Source: Rickettsiales bacterium
Lineage (GTDB): Bacteria; Bacteroidota; Bacteroidia; Cytophagales; Cyclobacteriaceae
Direction: 5' to 3'
DNA length: 44,947 nucleotides
Assembly (NCBI GenBank): GCA_002729235.1
Contig: PBTY01000084.1
Location: 32,587-77,533, forward strand
Positions 1 through 8,482 of this stretch are shown piece after piece. Position 1 is the stretch's first letter, and each line of letters opens with the position of its first letter. Under the pieces are notes generated by a model that did not search any database, had not been told where the DNA came from, and worked only from the letters and a program-made list of their open reading frames with translations. A program made the position numbers and the translations under genes.

Positions 1-1256
1 GGATTAAAAATTTCTTCAATCCATTTTACATCATCGCTTGGAAGTGTTTGATCAGCATCTAGCCATTGAGGAATGACCGCACCTGATAGATTGTTTCCAT
101 ACACATCACTTGATGGCGTACTTCCATCATTGAGAGTAGCTTCCCAAAGAAGGTCTCCATATTGTTGAGCATTCAACATCTCAGGAAGGTTAAAAACCTT
201 TTGAACTCCTGTATATGCATTGAGTTCTACCTTACTCTCAGAAGAAGATCCTGTTTTTGTAGTAATCACCACTACTCCATTGGCAGCTCTTGATCCATAG
301 ATCGCAGCCGCAGAAGCGTCTTTGAGTACCTGAATAGAAGCTATATCTGAAGGATTTACTGAGTTTAATCCATTAGAGATTGGAACTCCGTCTACTATAT
401 ATAAAGGATCGTTATTGTTAATAGTACCATATCCTCTTACTCGAACGGTGACATTTCCTCCAGGTGCATTGTCTGTTAAAACCTGAACGCCGGCCATTCG
501 ACCATCCAACATTTTATCAACACTTGCTGTAGGCAAAGATTTGACCTGGTCAGGATTTACGGTTGCAACGGAACCAGTAAGATCACGCTTGGTTTGAGTG
601 TCATAGCCAAGAACTACAACTTCAGTTAGCTGAGCTACATCTTCCTCCAACGCAATCTCAAAATAGGTTTGTGAGTTTATATCCACGCTAACTCGTAAAT
701 AACCCGTAAACGAAACGATTAAGGTAGATGCCTCATCCGGCACACTTAACTTAAATGCCCCATCAATATCTGTAATAGCCCCCAATGATGTGCCTTCCAC
801 CACAACAGTAGCTCCTATCAAAGGTTCCCCTGTTTTGGTGTCGGTTACTTTTCCTGAAATACTTTTGGTTACGTTTTCAGAGACTTCAATATGATTAGAA
901 TTCTCTCTAGAAACAACATAAATGTTTTGATTGATTCGCTTAAAGTTGAATGGTGTTTTACTAGCCAGCGTTTCTAAAACTTCTTGCAGATTTCCATTCT
1001 CCACTTCAAGATTCAATCGATCTGATACTTTATTGACTTTATGGTTATAAGCAAACTCAAAGTCGGTTTTTGCTTCGATCTCTCTAAAAATTTCAGTCAG
1101 TCGGACCTTTTTCATTTGGAGAGAAATAGTAACATCTTCCAGACTTTGGCTATTACCTGAATTGGCAAACAAAAATTGTATAGCCAACGCCTGAATGAAG
1201 AACATATAGAATAATTGCCTTGACACGACAAGTAGGTTTTGTATATGGTATTTCAT
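1..1256 (-). CDS. SusC/RagA-family TonB-dependent receptor with STN domain (partial, 5' part)
   Basis: This is the N-terminal ~418 residues of an outer-membrane TonB-dependent importer; the rest lies beyond the left edge. I read it by translating the minus strand from the ATG at 1254-1256. Seen in order: a signal peptide, an STN (secretin/TonB N-terminal) domain at about 45-115, a carboxypeptidase-regulatory-like beta-sandwich at about 130-203, a TonB-box-like TEVVVLGYD at 211-219, then the plug with the typical IYGSRAANGVVVITTK motif. In this family the STN domain contacts a FecR anti-sigma factor, and FecR plus an ECF sigma gene lie directly upstream, so the three probably form a trans-envelope signalling unit that switches on import of a glycan or other ligand. 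The ligand cannot be told. This unit lies outside the tRNA-Glu island. Confidence 0.93.
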   Translation of the reverse strand, partial: MKYHIQNLLVVSRQLFYMFFIQALAIQFLFANSGNSQSLEDVTISLQMKKVRLTEIFREIEAKTDFEFAYNHKVNKVSDRLNLEVENGNLQEVLETLASKTPFNFKRINQNIYVVSRENSNHIEVSENVTKSISGKVTDTKTGEPLIGATVVVEGTSLGAITDIDGAFKLSVPDEASTLIVSFTGYLRVSVDINSQTYFEIALEEDVAQLTEVVVLGYDTQTKRDLTGSVATVNPDQVKSLPTASVDKMLDGRMAGVQVLTDNAPGGNVTVRVRGYGTINNNDPLYIVDGVPISNGLNSVNPSDIASIQVLKDASAAAIYGSRAANGVVVITTKTGSSSESKVELNAYTGVQKVFNLPEMLNAQQYGDLLWEATLNDGSTPSSDVYGNNLSGAVIPQWLDADQTLPSDDVKWIEEIFN

Positions 1257-1287
1257 AAATTTATTTTGATTTATACATGAATCATTT

Positions 1288-1344
1288 GGCCCAAGCATTG
1301 TCTGGGCCGAGTCTCGGCCTGGAGTTGTTCCCGCAATTCCAGGC
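1288..1344 (-). promoter_or_regulatory. Overlapping hairpins in the FecR-SusC leader
   Basis: Three inverted repeats share arms in the 189-bp gap between FecR and SusC: GCCTGGA/TCCAGGC (1317-1323 with 1338-1344), GGCCGAG/CTCGGCC (1305-1311 with 1313-1319) and GGCCCA/TGGGCC (1288-1293 with 1303-1308). Neighbouring hairpins use the same bases and so exclude one another. This suggests a leader that modulates SusC expression. The function is inference, and no ligand-binding aptamer is recognised. Confidence 0.4.
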
Positions 1345-1445
1345 TATTTACTTTCAGCCTTGCTGATAGTAGAGAATGATAAAATCCTTAAAATATATTC
1401 ATTGGCCAGGTTCGTTTTCAGTTGATTTTTCCATGGTTCTATTAG

Positions 1446-2444
1446 CTATTGTTCACAGCTGATCCCTGTGATTTCTATTGTTTGATCATCCAGAATTTTA
1501 TAATTGAAATTAACAAGTAGTCGAAGCCCATCGAGCACATTGGATAGTACTTCATTTTTGTATTTTGCGTGAATCAGGCAATTATTGACCACATCATTTT
1601 TCAAAGCAATCTTCACGTTGTACCATCGCTCTAAGGTTTTAATCACATCTTCAAACTTCTCAGAGTCGAAGTAGAGCTCATTTTCTCTCCAGGCCAGGTA
1701 TTTATCAAGGTTCACCTTCGATACTGAAAGAGTATGAGAATCTAGGTCCATCCTTACCTGATCAGAAGGCAACAAAATTGCTTCTTCTGCCAGTGCTTTT
1801 GGAGAGAATTCCACTTTTACCTTCCCTGTCGCAACAGTTACTTCAGTTGATTTATTTCCGTAAGATTTAACATTGAAGGAGGTACCAAGAACTGTTGTCA
1901 GCACCTTCTCAGATTCAACAGTAAAAGGTTTGAGCGTATCTCTAGCCACCTCAAAAAAGGCTTCACCGTGAAGCTTAACCTTTCGCGAATGATCAGAAAA
2001 ATATCTGGGGTAAGAAATTGTCGTTCCCACGTTCAATGTGACTACCGTACCATCAACCAAACTAATACGTGCCCTTTGTCCATTATTGGTCGATTTGGTA
2101 ATCCATTCGATATCCATCACCTTCTCTTTTGAGGTCTGATTGATGTATAGCCAAGTCAAACTCCCAACGAATAGTATGGAGGCTGCAATACGATACCATG
2201 TCTTCCACGTGATCGTAGGCTTGGATTGAAACTCAATTCTTGATTTAGTTGACCTTAGGAGATTTTCAGCTTCTTCAATTTCTAGTGACTTAAAGTCTTC
2301 TTTTGATTGCCAAGCATCAATGATCATTTGATCTAACTCGCCTTTCAAACCTTCATTCTGGATTAAATAATACAGTTCTTCAAGCTCAGATTTTGTACAA
2401 CCCTGGTTTTGGAATTTGGACTTTAGGTAGGTTATTCTATTCAC
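1446..2444 (-). CDS. FecR-family anti-sigma factor
   Basis: Inner-membrane signal-relay protein of 332 residues. It has a short cytoplasmic N-terminal part (1-83) that would hold the sigma factor, one membrane segment at about 84-101, a periplasmic FecR domain at about 115-210 (motif VKLHGEAFFEVARDT), and a C-terminal DUF4974-like domain containing FEDVIKTLERWYNVKI. It lies 77 bp downstream of the sigma gene and 189 bp upstream of the partial STN-type SusC, the standard order for trans-envelope regulation in Bacteroidota. When the receptor binds its ligand, its STN domain is expected to signal through FecR to release the sigma factor. Length and architecture are normal for the family. Confidence 0.93.
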   Translation of the reverse strand: MNRITYLKSKFQNQGCTKSELEELYYLIQNEGLKGELDQMIIDAWQSKEDFKSLEIEEAENLLRSTKSRIEFQSKPTITWKTWYRIAASILFVGSLTWLYINQTSKEKVMDIEWITKSTNNGQRARISLVDGTVVTLNVGTTISYPRYFSDHSRKVKLHGEAFFEVARDTLKPFTVESEKVLTTVLGTSFNVKSYGNKSTEVTVATGKVKVEFSPKALAEEAILLPSDQVRMDLDSHTLSVSKVNLDKYLAWRENELYFDSEKFEDVIKTLERWYNVKIALKNDVVNNCLIHAKYKNEVLSNVLDGLRLLVNFNYKILDDQTIEITGISCEQ

Positions 2445-2521
2445 TACTAGTATGATTCTTTAACCCTAATACTGAATAGTACATTGGAGGGGTGAATCAC
2501 AAAATCACATGTAACAGGATG

Positions 2522-3109
2522 TTAACCCTGAAGTAATGAACCAATAACAGGAATAGCAATTGCAACCACAGGATCAAGGTGTTTGCGAAGTGTTTTGAGA
2601 GCAAGTCGAAGATGAGTTTTAACAGAATTAACGGAGATTCCCATTTGATTCGCAATTTCCGGATTAGATAAATGCTCGTATCGGCTTAACTGATAAATCT
2701 GTTGTTGTTGGGAGGGAAGCTGCCCAACTACATTCTCCTCTACCTGCTTCGTTTCATCATAGCTTAACTGCTGCAAAATTGAAGCAGGAACCTCCTGTTC
2801 CAAATGATCAAAAGTCAATTGTGCTTTTCTTGAATATTCGTTGATATGATCCAAGACTAAATTCCGAGCAATCTTGAAGATGTATGCGTTCAAAGCTTTA
2901 TTGGTATCTATTGACTCTCTTTTCTCCCATATTCTGACAAGAGTTTCTTGTACTATATCCTTGCTCGCTTGCTCGCATGCGAGCAACTTGAAACAGAAGC
3001 CGTACAACTTACCATGATACAGATGAAAAAGCTTCTCAAAAGCCTTTTCGTTCCCTTTTTGTAGCTGAATTGCCAGAAATTGTAGCGATATCTGATCCGT
3101 AAGCTCTAT
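2522..3109 (-). CDS. ECF-type RNA polymerase sigma-70 factor (start uncertain)
   Basis: Sigma factor with region 2 (KAFEKLFHLYHGKLYGF through NAYIFKIARNLVLDH) and region 4 with a helix-turn-helix (LSNPEIANQMGISVNSVKTHLRLAL). It should direct transcription of the adjacent FecR/SusC unit. The only conventional start codon in frame is TTG at 3005-3007, but that would cut off the first part of region 2. The open frame and clear sigma similarity (AIQLQKGNEKAFEKLFHLYH) continue upstream to about 3075, and the frame is open to 3127. No ATG, GTG or TTG exists between that TTG and the upstream stop at 3128-3130. An ATA at 3107-3109, reading IELTDQ, sits where an ATG would be expected, and I placed the end there. 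The gene may use a rare start, carry a point mutation or contain a sequencing error. Confidence 0.8.
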   Translation of the reverse strand: MELTDQISLQFLAIQLQKGNEKAFEKLFHLYHGKLYGFCFKLLACEQASKDIVQETLVRIWEKRESIDTNKALNAYIFKIARNLVLDHINEYSRKAQLTFDHLEQEVPASILQQLSYDETKQVEENVVGQLPSQQQQIYQLSRYEHLSNPEIANQMGISVNSVKTHLRLALKTLRKHLDPVVAIAIPVIGSLLQG

Positions 3110-3244
3110 GGTTGAAACTAGTTTGGTTTAGAGACTTAAAGAACAGAAATTCGATGAGCAAAATCAATCCTGGAGGGATTATGGAATAATTAACTTTTAA
3201 ATAGAATTCTTAATGTTACAGAACGAAATCTCAAGTTAGCTTTT

Positions 3245-4441
3245 CTATATCGGACATTTAGCCTTGTAAAGTATTGAGTCTTCGTCTGCCTCTAACTTAT
3301 ATTGATCTCCAGCACTAACCGAGAAAACCTCACCTTTGGATAACTCCAACTTTTCACTTGAACAAGTAGCCCTAACCTTACCCTGAAGAATAATAACTAT
3401 TTCCACGGTATTGGCCGTAGACTCATAAGTTGAATCAGGTTTCAAGGTAATCTTACTCAATTCAAAATCTGGAGCTGGACTTTTATAAATTCTTTCCAAG
3501 CCATCTTCTTGCTCATCACCTGTTAAGATATTAGGAATAGTTTCTTCAAAAGCTACGTGCTTGAGTAATTCCGGCACATCGACATGTTTTGGCGTAAGAC
3601 CTCCTCTGAGTACGTTATCCGAATTAGCCATCAACTCCATGTTTTGTCCTTCCATGTAGGCGTGAGGAACTCCAGCATCCTGAAATACAGCTTCTCCGGC
3701 GTTGACTTTCACAATATTGAAGAAGTAAATGGAATAAATCCCTTTATCCAGATCACCTTCAGGACAGAAGGTCAAAAAAGCCTTTGCTGCCCAGTAGTCT
3801 GGACTAGTTTTATCTAAAGAACCTGCTTTGTAAAGTGATAATACCCGATCAATTAATGGCTGTAGAACCTTGTTAGTCTCATCAGCAGACTCTTCCATTA
3901 CGTGCTGATACAAGCCTTTGTAGCTCGATGTTTTAAATACATCAACCAAATGACTCAATTCTGGAGTGTCTTCTAAAGTCTTAATCAAATCACCCTCAGG
4001 CATGAAACCATGGAGCAACCAAAACTCCCCCAAAGCCACCATGATTTCTGGCTTGTGGTTATCGTCCTTATAATTTCTGTGAGGAGCAGACAATGGAATC
4101 CCTAACTCATTCTCATGAGCAAATCCTTTCTCAGCTTCTTTTTTGGTTGGATGCACTTGGATGGACAGCATGTCACTGACATCCAACACCTTGAAGAGAA
4201 ATGGCAATTTTCCAAATGCGTCAAAAACTGCCGAACCTAAAAGATTTTGGCTATTTGCAGAGATGTACTTATTGAAGGTCTGACCAGTAGAAATGATTGT
4301 TGCTGGCGCTTTGTCATGTGCACCCATCCAGTACTCCGCACACTTTTCACCTGTTGGTTCTTTGCCAATCAGATTGGGAATGTATTGGGTACCACCCCAC
4401 GCATAATTCTGCACCACACCTTCGATCTTCAATAAAGCCAT
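3245..4441 (-). CDS. manA: Mannose-6-phosphate isomerase, type I
   Basis: Cytoplasmic zinc enzyme (398 residues) that interconverts mannose-6-phosphate and fructose-6-phosphate, feeding GDP-mannose synthesis or mannose catabolism. Type I features are visible: the N-terminal QNYAWGG motif, metal ligands Gln95 and His97 in SIQVHPTKKEAE, Glu132 in HKPEIMVALGEF, and the later PHAYMEGQNMELMANSDN block with the fourth ligand His and the conserved region after it. The C-terminal cupin-like part is complete. It is a single gene on the minus strand; TAATTTCG, one base off the Bacteroidota -7 consensus TAnnTTTG, lies 26 bp upstream of the ATG (4467-4474, minus strand). Nothing ties it functionally to the sigma/FecR unit beside it. 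Confidence 0.95.
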   Translation of the reverse strand: MALLKIEGVVQNYAWGGTQYIPNLIGKEPTGEKCAEYWMGAHDKAPATIISTGQTFNKYISANSQNLLGSAVFDAFGKLPFLFKVLDVSDMLSIQVHPTKKEAEKGFAHENELGIPLSAPHRNYKDDNHKPEIMVALGEFWLLHGFMPEGDLIKTLEDTPELSHLVDVFKTSSYKGLYQHVMEESADETNKVLQPLIDRVLSLYKAGSLDKTSPDYWAAKAFLTFCPEGDLDKGIYSIYFFNIVKVNAGEAVFQDAGVPHAYMEGQNMELMANSDNVLRGGLTPKHVDVPELLKHVAFEETIPNILTGDEQEDGLERIYKSPAPDFELSKITLKPDSTYESTANTVEIVIILQGKVRATCSSEKLELSKGEVFSVSAGDQYKLEADEDSILYKAKCPI

Positions 4442-4549
4442 AGCTAATCTATTAGTTTGATTGCTGCGAAATTAGTGACTTTTATTTTTCTCAAGAACTA
4501 GAGAATGATTAACAAGCCAGTGCTTGATTAGAAAACAAAGCTGGATCTA

Positions 4550-6964
4550 TTACTCTTTCTTTTCTGGTAATTTGAATTGCATTAAGTCAGAAGCTATATA
4601 GCTGGCGATTTCTTCAAATTGTTTGGTCTTATCATAATACTCCTCTAAAGCAACTGCCAGTTGATTACTCGAACTGGCCACTTCTTCCGTTGCTGCAGCT
4701 GTATCTTCAGAAACAGACATGACATATCCAATTTGATCTACTACCTGTTTCACAATATCAAATTGCTGTTCGGATGCTTCTTTGATAATTTGGGATTGCT
4801 CCAACGTTTTCCTAAATAGGTCTCTGGTAGACTCAAACCCAACTCCAACTTTGCCAGTTGCTTCCACACCCTCATCTACTGTGGAAAGCATTTCTTTCAT
4901 TTGATTGAGCGTCTTGTTAGAACTTTCCTGGATACCATTAATGATGCCGTCAATTTCTACAACAGACTCCTTAGATCGAATAGCCAACTTTCTAATTTCA
5001 TCAGCCACTACTGAAAAACCCTTACCCGCTTCACCAGCACTAGCAGCTTCAATCCCGGCATTTAATGAAAGTAAGTTGGTTTGACTCACAATCTCCCCCA
5101 TAATGGTTAATACCTTGCGAATATCATTCATGGAGGTATCCAATGATTGCGCCGAGCTCATGGTTTCCTTTGAAAGCTCACTGATCCGATCCATTCTGCC
5201 AGCGAGCGATTTATTCAATGATGTACCTTCTTCACTTTGGTGATCACCTGAAGCTGCCAGATCGTTCACCAACACAGACAGATCTTTGATTTGACTAGAA
5301 AGATTATTCAATGACTCTATAGAACTCGAAGCTGCTCCTACCTGATGAAGTTGGTCTTGGGCCCCTCTACTAATCCCAGCGATGGAAGCTGATATTTCCT
5401 GCATACTTACTTTGGATTGCTCGCTATTGGCATGCATTTCTTTAGACGAATTCTGAATGAAACCCAATCGCTTATCTATTGCAATGAGCAGCTTGCCAAG
5501 ACTATCCAATGAATTATTGATACTCATGGCCAATTGTTGAATATCCCCTTTGGCTTCATCTGTATAGCGAGATGTTAAGTCACCACCTGCCATGTTGTTG
5601 AAAATGACTCCTACTCTTTGGTAAGGCGTAGTAACAGAGTTTAAAAATTCATTGATCGATCGTGCAAATGTTTTCCATTCTCCTACCTTCTTTTCCTCCT
5701 CCATTCGAGAATCAAAATGACCTTCATTCACTGCCCTGGAAACAATGGATGCTGTTTCACCCATTATATGCTCTATTTGTGCTTTCTGTTCGAGAAGCAA
5801 CTCTTTTTGACTTGCCAGTTCTAGTCGTTGAGCTTCACTAGCCTTAGCCCGCTCCTTTAGTTCTTCAGCTAGTTTTTTGCGATTTCTATAATTCTTGTAA
5901 ACATAAATCCCTCCAAAAAACATAATCACAAGTCCAGCAATGGATACATAAAGCATGATGGATTGATTCTGAATAAAAGTTGACTGAGTCTCAAGCTCTT
6001 TCATTTGTTCAGAGAGTATTCCCTCACCTTTGGCAATAGCTGCTTGTTGATCTTGAATCCTATCCTGATAATAACTAATGAAAAAGGCCAGGTCTCTAAT
6101 TTCTTTAATCGAGCGTAAGATGCTCTGCATTGGTTTTTCATCGATAGTGATAAAACCAGTAAAGTCATCAAAACCATAGCTATCCACTATTTCTTTATAG
6201 AAAGCACTTCCTGTATCCTGGCTAAAAGATAAGAAAGACCTTTCCAACCTATTCTGTAAGCCGGCATCAATTTGATCAGTGGTAGAGAAAAATGAGACCA
6301 TTAATGGAGGAGAAGTCCATATGCTATTGATTTTGCCGATTTCATCTCCTTCAGGACAGGAGCAACCTGCAACATCAATCTTTCCATCAATTACTTCTTT
6401 CTTCACATCAGTATGACCTGTTGAGAAACCAACTGTTTTGAAGTGCATTTCAGGTAATGCAATTCCCTCTACAGCGAGCTCAAGTCTTGGAATCATATGA
6501 CCGGAGGATGAATTAGGTGACGCAAATTTGAAATTCACGTTGGACCCACGATTTTTAAGATCATCTAAATTGACAATACCGCTGCTTTTAGATGCTACGA
6601 TACAGCTATAGTAGTGTAGCAATTGGCCCTTAGAATCTGTAAACCCAATAAATGGTGAAAGTTCCAGGTCGCTATTCCTAGCCAAAGAGTAAAAGTAAAG
6701 TGATGTATATACCAAATCGTACTCCTCAGTTTGTATTTCCTGAATTAAATCTTTCACAGAGGGGGCAGATTTGAACTCAAATGAGATTCCCGTTTCTGCT
6801 TTCAAGTAATCTGCAATTTGGAGTAGATTATTCCAGCGTTTTGAGCCTTCTGCCTCGTTGGTGAGAATTTTTAAGTTTTCTGCACTTTGTGATCTTACTG
6901 GAGTAAAACTGAAGAGAGAATATAGGCTGAGAAGAATTAATACGATTAACCTTTCCTTTATCAA
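4550..6964 (-). CDS. Methyl-accepting chemotaxis protein with PhnD-like periplasmic binding domain
   Basis: Chemoreceptor of 804 residues. A signal peptide (1-25) is followed by a periplasmic domain (about 29-270) resembling the substrate-binding component of phosphate/phosphite/phosphonate ABC transporters (PhnD type; motif [17 protein letters not shown]). Then come a coiled stretch, one membrane helix at about 336-356, another coiled coil (360-400), HAMP-like linkers (about 400-500) and a cytoplasmic signalling domain. The hairpin tip, [20 protein letters not shown] (628-647), is the site where such receptors contact CheA and CheW. A fused binding-protein domain replaces the usual dCache or four-helix sensor, so the receptor probably senses a small anion or similar ligand directly. 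No che genes are in the window. The start ATG precedes a good signal peptide ([20 protein letters not shown]). Confidence 0.92.
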   Translation of the reverse strand: MIKERLIVLILLSLYSLFSFTPVRSQSAENLKILTNEAEGSKRWNNLLQIADYLKAETGISFEFKSAPSVKDLIQEIQTEEYDLVYTSLYFYSLARNSDLELSPFIGFTDSKGQLLHYYSCIVASKSSGIVNLDDLKNRGSNVNFKFASPNSSSGHMIPRLELAVEGIALPEMHFKTVGFSTGHTDVKKEVIDGKIDVAGCSCPEGDEIGKINSIWTSPPLMVSFFSTTDQIDAGLQNRLERSFLSFSQDTGSAFYKEIVDSYGFDDFTGFITIDEKPMQSILRSIKEIRDLAFFISYYQDRIQDQQAAIAKGEGILSEQMKELETQSTFIQNQSIMLYVSIAGLVIMFFGGIYVYKNYRNRKKLAEELKERAKASEAQRLELASQKELLLEQKAQIEHIMGETASIVSRAVNEGHFDSRMEEEKKVGEWKTFARSINEFLNSVTTPYQRVGVIFNNMAGGDLTSRYTDEAKGDIQQLAMSINNSLDSLGKLLIAIDKRLGFIQNSSKEMHANSEQSKVSMQEISASIAGISRGAQDQLHQVGAASSSIESLNNLSSQIKDLSVLVNDLAASGDHQSEEGTSLNKSLAGRMDRISELSKETMSSAQSLDTSMNDIRKVLTIMGEIVSQTNLLSLNAGIEAASAGEAGKGFSVVADEIRKLAIRSKESVVEIDGIINGIQESSNKTLNQMKEMLSTVDEGVEATGKVGVGFESTRDLFRKTLEQSQIIKEASEQQFDIVKQVVDQIGYVMSVSEDTAAATEEVASSSNQLAVALEEYYDKTKQFEEIASYIASDLMQFKLPEKKE

Positions 6965-7283
6965 AATGAAAATGTTTTAGATGAATACCTGCGAGTTTTT
7001 CATTGATAAAGTGAAGTTATTGAAAAATAATCCGATTCTAAACTTATATCTTTGATCAGGCATAAAGCCTGTGTAATCAGGTATTTATTGGTGTCTCCAT
7101 AGTTATGCCGACACTTTCATACTGACTAAGGAGATAGCAGAATGATGAGAAGAACTACACTGCTCAAAATCAAAAAAGGCATGATTTATTGCAAAGCTGG
7201 GATAACCAATCGTTAAGAAACTTTCCAGTGGAAAGCTTTAGTGAGATAGAGCATGCAGGGAGGGTCCCCCCTACTGTCAAACA
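6965..7283. other. Intergenic region left of the island repeat
   Basis: No credible gene. It separates the chemoreceptor from the left direct repeat. A 24-codon ATG frame near 7141 follows AAGGAG but has no recognisable content. If the island model is right, this is the sequence that originally lay directly downstream of tRNA-Glu. Confidence 0.5.
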
Positions 7284-7338
7284 AAAAAAGGCTCTGAAAC
7301 ATTTGCTTCAGAGCCTTTTGAGAGTAGTCCGTAGGGGA
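7284..7338 (-). repeat. Direct repeat copy 1: tRNA-Glu 3' end plus terminator (att-like)
   Basis: 55 bases identical to 35185-35239, at an offset of 27,901. The match extends to 59 of 60 from 7279. The copy contains the last 14 bases of tRNA-Glu (7325-7338, T-loop edge to discriminator), the short spacer and the whole terminator hairpin (7289-7316, 10-bp perfect stem, 8-base loop). Identity stops inside the T-loop (C at 7339 versus A at 35240), and the rest of the tRNA is absent. This is the expected remnant attachment site of an element integrated into a tRNA 3' end. Confidence 0.9.
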
Positions 7339-7410
7339 CTATTCAATATATTGTTTATCTGATAGTTACACTCTTTATGTAAAACATTTTGTAAATCAAA
7401 TCCACCTTAT

Positions 7411-8454
7411 TTATTGGCCTCTTCTCACTCTCTCAAGAAGTGCCTTTGATCGTTTGATGCCCTCTTCCTCAGATAAGGTCATACCTTCATACTCTACACC
7501 AATGTATCCGCTGAATCCTGCTGATTTCACAAGGTCTAACATTTTGGCATAATCGATAGTTGTTTCATTGCCATCCGCATCAAAATCATATGTCTTGGCA
7601 CTTAAGCCTTTGGCATATGGTAGAAGCTCCTTTACCCCCTGATATCTATCGTACTCGTTGGCACATCCATCACTTGCTTTTTCTATACAGAAGTTGCCAA
7701 AATCTGGTAATGTTCCGCAGTAGCTATTGTTAACTTTTTGAATGACCTCAGTTAACCATTGCCCATTAGAAGAGTATCCACCATGATTCTCCACAATCAC
7801 GTTAATTCCTTCTTTTGAAGCATAGTCCGTCAGTCTACCTATTCCATCGATCGCCGCATCTTTCACCTCGTCATATGTTCCCTGACCTGCAGCATTCACT
7901 CTTATTGAATGACAACCGAGATACTTGGCCGCATTCACCCACTTGTAATGGTTCTCAACTGCCTGAACTCGTTCAGTATCGTTTAGGTTTCCAAGATTGC
8001 CTTCCGCATCACACATAATCAGCAAATTCTTTACTCCTTCGCCCTTGCTTCTAGTGATTAATTCATTCAGATAGGACGTATCTTCTGCTTTGGTAAAAAA
8101 GAACTGATTCACATACTCTACCGCTTCTATACCAAATTTACGTTTGGCAATCACCGCGAAATCAATTGGATTAAGTTCCCCCTGATAAACATTGACTGCA
8201 CCTTCTCTCCTTATCTTTCTTAGCTCTTCTCTTGGCAATTCAAGACTTTTCCCATAGAAGGATCGATGTAGTGACCATTGAGCTAATGAGATCTCGAAAA
8301 AAGAATCATTATTATCCTCAGTAGTGATCATGGACTTATTGCTGGATTTGCTGGAACATGCATTGAGCAGAGATCCCAAACTCGCATATGCTGGAATTGC
8401 TACCAATCCCAACCCAAGATTTTTAATGTGTTTTCTTCGTGATTTATTACTCAT
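7411..8454 (-). CDS. Exported TIM-barrel sugar phosphate isomerase/epimerase-like protein
   Basis: AP-endonuclease-2-like TIM barrel of 347 residues, the family containing xylose isomerase-type epimerases and hydroxypyruvate isomerases. The N-terminus SRRKHIKNLGLG followed by a hydrophobic stretch and LLNAC (Cys33) resembles a Tat signal joined to a lipobox, so it is probably a membrane-anchored periplasmic lipoprotein. Likely metal ligands are Glu222 (VENHGG), Asp251 (LPDFGNF) and Glu321 (GVEYEG). The position where many relatives have a His ligand appears to be Ser285 (GLSAK). It is the last gene of the PUL, 28 bp after the DUF4038 gene. Its substrate is unknown; it may act on a released monosaccharide or keto-sugar. 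Confidence 0.8.
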   Translation of the reverse strand: MSNKSRRKHIKNLGLGLVAIPAYASLGSLLNACSSKSSNKSMITTEDNNDSFFEISLAQWSLHRSFYGKSLELPREELRKIRREGAVNVYQGELNPIDFAVIAKRKFGIEAVEYVNQFFFTKAEDTSYLNELITRSKGEGVKNLLIMCDAEGNLGNLNDTERVQAVENHYKWVNAAKYLGCHSIRVNAAGQGTYDEVKDAAIDGIGRLTDYASKEGINVIVENHGGYSSNGQWLTEVIQKVNNSYCGTLPDFGNFCIEKASDGCANEYDRYQGVKELLPYAKGLSAKTYDFDADGNETTIDYAKMLDLVKSAGFSGYIGVEYEGMTLSEEEGIKRSKALLERVRRGQ

Positions 8455-8482
8455 GATTTCTCGATACTTTTTTGATGTAGAA

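Noticed and set aside
7141-7215. Small plus-strand ORF of 24 codons after AAGGAG
   Set aside because: No homology I recognise, no signal or membrane pattern, and chance occurrence is likely at this length.
7325-7338. A second tRNA-Glu gene at the left repeat
   Set aside because: Only the last 14 bases of the tRNA are present; acceptor 5' strand, D-arm and anticodon arm are missing.
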